64,000 nucleotides of DNA from Streptococcus anginosus subsp. whileyi MAS624 (GTDB taxonomy: Bacteria; Bacillota; Bacilli; Lactobacillales; Streptococcaceae): contig NZ_AP013072.1 of assembly GCF_000478925.1 (NCBI RefSeq), positions 412,501 through 476,500 on the forward strand, in the 5' to 3' direction. Below, piece after piece: positions 60,665-64,000 of this stretch. A program made the position numbers and the translations under genes. The first letter of the stretch is position 1. Each line of letters starts with the position of its first letter. The notes beneath the pieces were generated by a model, which worked only from the letters and a program-made list of their open reading frames with translations, had not been told where the DNA came from and searched no databases.

Positions 60665-60713
60665 TTTACATTTTGTTGATAAATGTATATAATATCTACA
60701 GAAAACGTTTGCA
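60665..60713 (+). promoter_or_regulatory. Pullulanase promoter with cre-like site
   Basis: TTTACA (60665-60670), 17-bp spacer, TATAAT (60688-60693), then AGAAAACGTTTGCA (60700-60713), a cre with one mismatch at the start site, where CcpA would block transcription. Confidence 0.75.
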
Positions 60714-60762
60714 CTAGCCTAAAAATATTTGTGCAACTAAAAAATAAAGGAGTTTTCTTTTT

Positions 60763-63700
60763 ATGAAGAAAGTTTATCGTTTACAATCTCGAACAGCTGA
60801 GAAGCGTCAGCATTTTGGAATCCGCAGATTAAAAGTAGGGGTAGCGTCTATTGCTATTTCTGCTAGTGTTTTTTTGGCGGGGAATGTCTTAGCGCAAGCA
60901 GAGGAAGCAAATAGTGTCGAAAACATATCTATTGAAACGGTGCAACCAACATCACCAACAAGTGAGCGGTCTGATAAAGTAGAAGTGACGAATCATCAAG
61001 CAGTCGTTTCGGAAAAGTCGGAAAATCAAGAGCAAGCAAGCAGCTCGCTTTTGTCAACATCTAGTGTTGCCAATTCTTTACGTACAGCTTTAACTGAGGA
61101 AAGCTCATCAGAAAAACTTGACTTGACCCAAGCTCACTCCGTAAGAGAAAATACCCCAGCTTTAACGACAGATTCAAGTACGGAAGCTCAAGCAACGAAA
61201 AAGGAAACTGCACAAGCAGCAGAAGAAAAAACGGCAACGAAGCCTGTTGAGAAAGCTGCATCAGCTGCGACGCCAGCTAAAGAAGACAAAATTGAAGAGG
61301 GCAGCATTCGTCTGCATTTTAAGACACTTCCGTCGGAGAATTTAGCTAGTCTTGGCTTGTGGACCTGGGATGATGTGGAAACACCTTCCAGCCAAAAAGG
61401 TAGCTGGCCAACAGGAGCAACCAGCTTTTCAACGGCTAAAAAGGATGATTATGGCTATTATCTTGATATCAAAATGGCACAAAAACGGAGCAAGATTAGT
61501 CTCTTAATCAATAATACAGCAGGTACAAATCTAACAGGTGATAAGACGATTGAATTGCTCAGCCCGAATATGAACGAGGTCTGGTTTGATAAGGATTACA
61601 ATCTTCATACCTATGAGCCTCTAAAAGAGGGCATGGTACGAATCAATTATTATCGGACAGACGGGAATTATGACAAGAAGTCTCTTTGGCTTTGGGGAGA
61701 TGTGGAAAATCCTAGCAAAAATTGGCCTGACGGAGTGGATTTCGAAAAAACAGGCAAGTATGGTCGCTATGTAGATGTTCCTTTAAAAGATGCTGCAAAA
61801 GCAATTGGTTTTCTGCTTTTAGATGAAAGCAAATCAGGTGACGATGTGAAGATTCAACCGCAGGATTATAATTTGACAAATTTGAAGAAAAACAGTCAAA
61901 TTTTCCTCCGAGATGCAGATCCGAACATTTATACCAATCCTTATTTTGTTAATGATATTCGTATGACAGGAGCACAACATATCGGCTTGACAGAGATTGA
62001 AGCAACTTTTTCAACTCTTGAAAATGCCAAAAAAGAAGATATTTTAAAAAATCTAAAAATTACAGACAAGGATAGTAAAGAAGTGGTTGTGAAAGACATT
62101 GTGCTTGATCCCAAAACAAAGAAAGCAAAAATCATAGGAGACTTTGGACAAGCGCAAGCTCCTTATACGGTAAAGTATGGCAACGACCAATTTAAAACCA
62201 GTATGAATTGGCAGTTGAAGGATAGTCTCTACAAATATGATGGTGAATTGGGTGCGCGTGTTAGCCAAAAAGGTACGAAAGTGGATGTGACCTTCTGGTC
62301 ACCAAGTGCGGATCAGGTAGATTTGGTTGTTTATGATAAAAATGATCAGAACAAAGTAGTTGGTAAAGTAGCGATGACAAAAGGAGAAGCTGGTACTTGG
62401 AGGACAACATTGACATCGCAAACAAATCTAGAAATTAAGGATTATCGCGGTTATTTCTATCATTATGAAATTACGCGCGGTGATAAAAAAGTACTAGCTT
62501 TGGATCCATATGCCAAATCTTTGGCAGCTTGGAACAGCGAAGATGCCGAAAAAGGTGAGTCTTACAAGATTGCAAAGGCAGCTTTTGTTGACCCAAGTGA
62601 GCTTGGTCCGAAAAATCTGACCTATGCGAACATTCCAGGCTTCAAGAGTCGGGAGGATGCAGTTATCTACGAAACGCACGTCCGTGATTTTACTTCTGAC
62701 GCAACTATTTCTAAGGATTTGAAGTCTCAATTTGGAACATTCTCAGCTTTCGTTGAAAAATTGGACTATTTAAAAGAACTTGGGGTTACTCATATTCAGT
62801 TACTGCCGGTTTTAAGTTATTATTTTGTCAATGAATTGAAAAATGCCGAGAGATTGGACAAGTATGCTTCTAGCAATAGCAACTACAACTGGGGTTATGA
62901 TCCACAAAACTACTTCTCCTTGACAGGAATGTATTCAACCAATCCGACAGATCCAGCTAAGCGCATTGAAGAATTTAAAAATCTTGTTCATGAAATTCAC
63001 AAGCGCGGAATGGGTGTGATTATGGATGTGGTTTATAATCACACGGCAAAGACCTCTATTTTTGAAGATTTAGAGCCGAATTACTATCACTTTATGGATG
63101 CAGACGGCACTCCTAGAACTAGTTTTGGTGGCGGACGTTTGGGAACGACGCACTACATGAGCCGTCGTGTTTTGGTGGATTCTATCAAATATTTGACGAG
63201 CGAATACAAAGTGGATGGCTTCCGTTTTGATATGATGGGAGATCACGATGCAGAATCCATTCAAAAAGCGTATGAGGAGGCTAAAAAGCTCAATCCAAAT
63301 CTGGTGATGCTAGGTGAGGGGTGGAAGACTTACGCTGGAGATGAAAATAAACCAGTCCAACCAGCGGATCAATCTTGGATGAAATCTACCGATACAGTCG
63401 GTGTATTCTCAGATGATATTCGAAATACCTTGAAATCTGGTTATCCGAACGAAGGAGCACCTGCCTTTATCACAGGTGGAAAACGCAATGTCGAAGATGT
63501 TTTCAAAAACATCAAAGCACAACCAACGAATTTTGAAGCAGATGATCCGGGAGATGTGATTCAGTACATTGCTGCGCATGATAATTTGACCCTCTTTGAT
63601 GTGATTGCTCAATCTATTAAAAAAGATCCAGCTATCGCAGCGAACAATCAAGAAATTCACCGTCGCCTGCGTTTGGGCAATCTAATGATCCTTACTTCTC

Positions 63701-64000
63701 AAGGGACGTCATTCCTTCACTCTGGACAAGAATACGGACGAACCAAGCAATTCCGTGACCCAGCTTATAAATATACGGTTTCAGAAGACAAAGTACCAAA
63801 TAAATCACACCTGCTGACCAATGCGGACGGAACACCATTTGAATATCCTTACTTTATCCACGACTCTTATGATTCGAGCGATGCGGTCAATCATTTTGAC
63901 TGGACAAAGGCAACAAACGGTGACAAATTCCCTGAAAATACGAAGAGTCGCGACTATGTGAAAGGGATGATTGCTTTGCGGAAGTCAACAGATGCCTTTA
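60763..64000 (+). CDS. pulA: YSIRK-signal surface pullulanase, 3' end outside window
   Basis: Open frame of 1079 codons to the window edge. The signal peptide has a YSIRK-like motif (HFGIRRLKVGVASIAISASV, about residues 18-37). After a Ser/Thr/Glu-rich stretch come two CBM41 carbohydrate-binding modules (about 181-285 and 290-385; LGLWTWDDVE and LWLWGDVENP), further N-terminal pullulanase domains, a CBM48-like region and a GH13 catalytic barrel from about 630 with YETHVRDF, the nucleophile Asp in GFRFDMMGD (about 823) and acid/base Glu in MLGEGW (about 851). It cuts alpha-1,6 bonds in pullulan or glycogen outside the cell, giving maltotriose-type sugars. The C-terminus, probably with an LPXTG anchor, is not in view. 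Confidence 0.95.
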   Translation, partial: MKKVYRLQSRTAEKRQHFGIRRLKVGVASIAISASVFLAGNVLAQAEEANSVENISIETVQPTSPTSERSDKVEVTNHQAVVSEKSENQEQASSSLLSTSSVANSLRTALTEESSSEKLDLTQAHSVRENTPALTTDSSTEAQATKKETAQAAEEKTATKPVEKAASAATPAKEDKIEEGSIRLHFKTLPSENLASLGLWTWDDVETPSSQKGSWPTGATSFSTAKKDDYGYYLDIKMAQKRSKISLLINNTAGTNLTGDKTIELLSPNMNEVWFDKDYNLHTYEPLKEGMVRINYYRTDGNYDKKSLWLWGDVENPSKNWPDGVDFEKTGKYGRYVDVPLKDAAKAIGFLLLDESKSGDDVKIQPQDYNLTNLKKNSQIFLRDADPNIYTNPYFVNDIRMTGAQHIGLTEIEATFSTLENAKKEDILKNLKITDKDSKEVVVKDIVLDPKTKKAKIIGDFGQAQAPYTVKYGNDQFKTSMNWQLKDSLYKYDGELGARVSQKGTKVDVTFWSPSADQVDLVVYDKNDQNKVVGKVAMTKGEAGTWRTTLTSQTNLEIKDYRGYFYHYEITRGDKKVLALDPYAKSLAAWNSEDAEKGESYKIAKAAFVDPSELGPKNLTYANIPGFKSREDAVIYETHVRDFTSDATISKDLKSQFGTFSAFVEKLDYLKELGVTHIQLLPVLSYYFVNELKNAERLDKYASSNSNYNWGYDPQNYFSLTGMYSTNPTDPAKRIEEFKNLVHEIHKRGMGVIMDVVYNHTAKTSIFEDLEPNYYHFMDADGTPRTSFGGGRLGTTHYMSRRVLVDSIKYLTSEYKVDGFRFDMMGDHDAESIQKAYEEAKKLNPNLVMLGEGWKTYAGDENKPVQPADQSWMKSTDTVGVFSDDIRNTLKSGYPNEGAPAFITGGKRNVEDVFKNIKAQPTNFEADDPGDVIQYIAAHDNLTLFDVIAQSIKKDPAIAANNQEIHRRLRLGNLMILTSQGTSFLHSGQEYGRTKQFRDPAYKYTVSEDKVPNKSHLLTNADGTPFEYPYFIHDSYDSSDAVNHFDWTKATNGDKFPENTKSRDYVKGMIALRKSTDAF

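Overview
The window reads as the chromosome of a low-GC, H2O2-producing oral Streptococcus. The support is comX (sigX), adjacent pyruvate and lactate oxidases, YSIRK-signal surface proteins, the rpsF-ssb-rpsR and efp-asp23-nusB blocks, MtaR-type Met boxes and catabolite (cre) sites. A sanguinis/cristatus-like species is my best guess, but the sequence alone does not fix it. I see no tRNA, rRNA, CRISPR array or prophage.

Layout. 0-9.7 kb: the end of a cellobiose-type PTS operon, a beta-glucoside PTS gene (bglP) with cre and LicT-type antitermination control but an internal TGA, a CapA-like protein, and an AraC regulator divergent from a 6-phospho-beta-glucosidase. 10-13 kb: an MtaR-regulated MetE-like enzyme, a HAD phosphatase and an SGNH hydrolase. 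13.1-23.3 kb, the accessory core: a LytTR response regulator, its AgrC/BlpH-type kinase cut by an IS30 element, an opposite-strand 14-codon peptide gene, a CHAP surface protein, two lipoproteins and a VanY-like surface protein. 23.4-28.4 kb: spxB, lctO and a second phospho-beta-glucosidase. 28.5-35.5 kb: an OmpR-type two-component system facing an ABC exporter, an alpha/beta hydrolase, and a TPP-riboswitch ECF importer (ykoEDC). 35.6-39 kb: metE-metF behind a Met box. 39.2-42.7 kb: a decaying bgl-HAD-PGM-PGM operon. 42.9-45.3 kb: a surface-glycan-like operon. 45.5-55.6 kb: housekeeping genes and comX. 55.8-59.5 kb: decayed HAD, LacI and EXLDI genes plus a TetR/oxidoreductase pair. 59.5-60.6 kb: a second, apparently identical IS30 copy. 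60.8 kb to the end: a YSIRK pullulanase open at the window edge.

The most interesting unit is at 13.1-16.8 kb. Three promoters (the LytTR regulator gene, the 14-codon peptide gene on the minus strand, and the CHAP protein gene) each carry a 13-bp direct repeat with exact 21-bp periodicity. In each the TGACA core ends exactly 28 bp before the -10 hexamer. This is the layout expected for a LytTR regulator and suggests an autoregulated peptide-signalling circuit that controls cell-wall hydrolases. The peptide MNAIDWWKLLNGRH has a nine-base perfect Shine-Dalgarno and no leader. In this strain the kinase is split by IS30; removing the IS and one copy of its 4-bp target duplication restores a 434-codon frame.

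A second theme is decay of carbohydrate genes: bglP, a GH1 gene, HAD phosphatases, a phosphoglycerate mutase and a LacI regulator are broken by nonsense codons or single-base indels. Intact paralogues remain for GH1, HAD and PGM. The PTS-fed sugars would be cleaved by the two intact GH1 enzymes; cre sites at bglP, spxB, lctO and pullulanase point to shared CcpA control.
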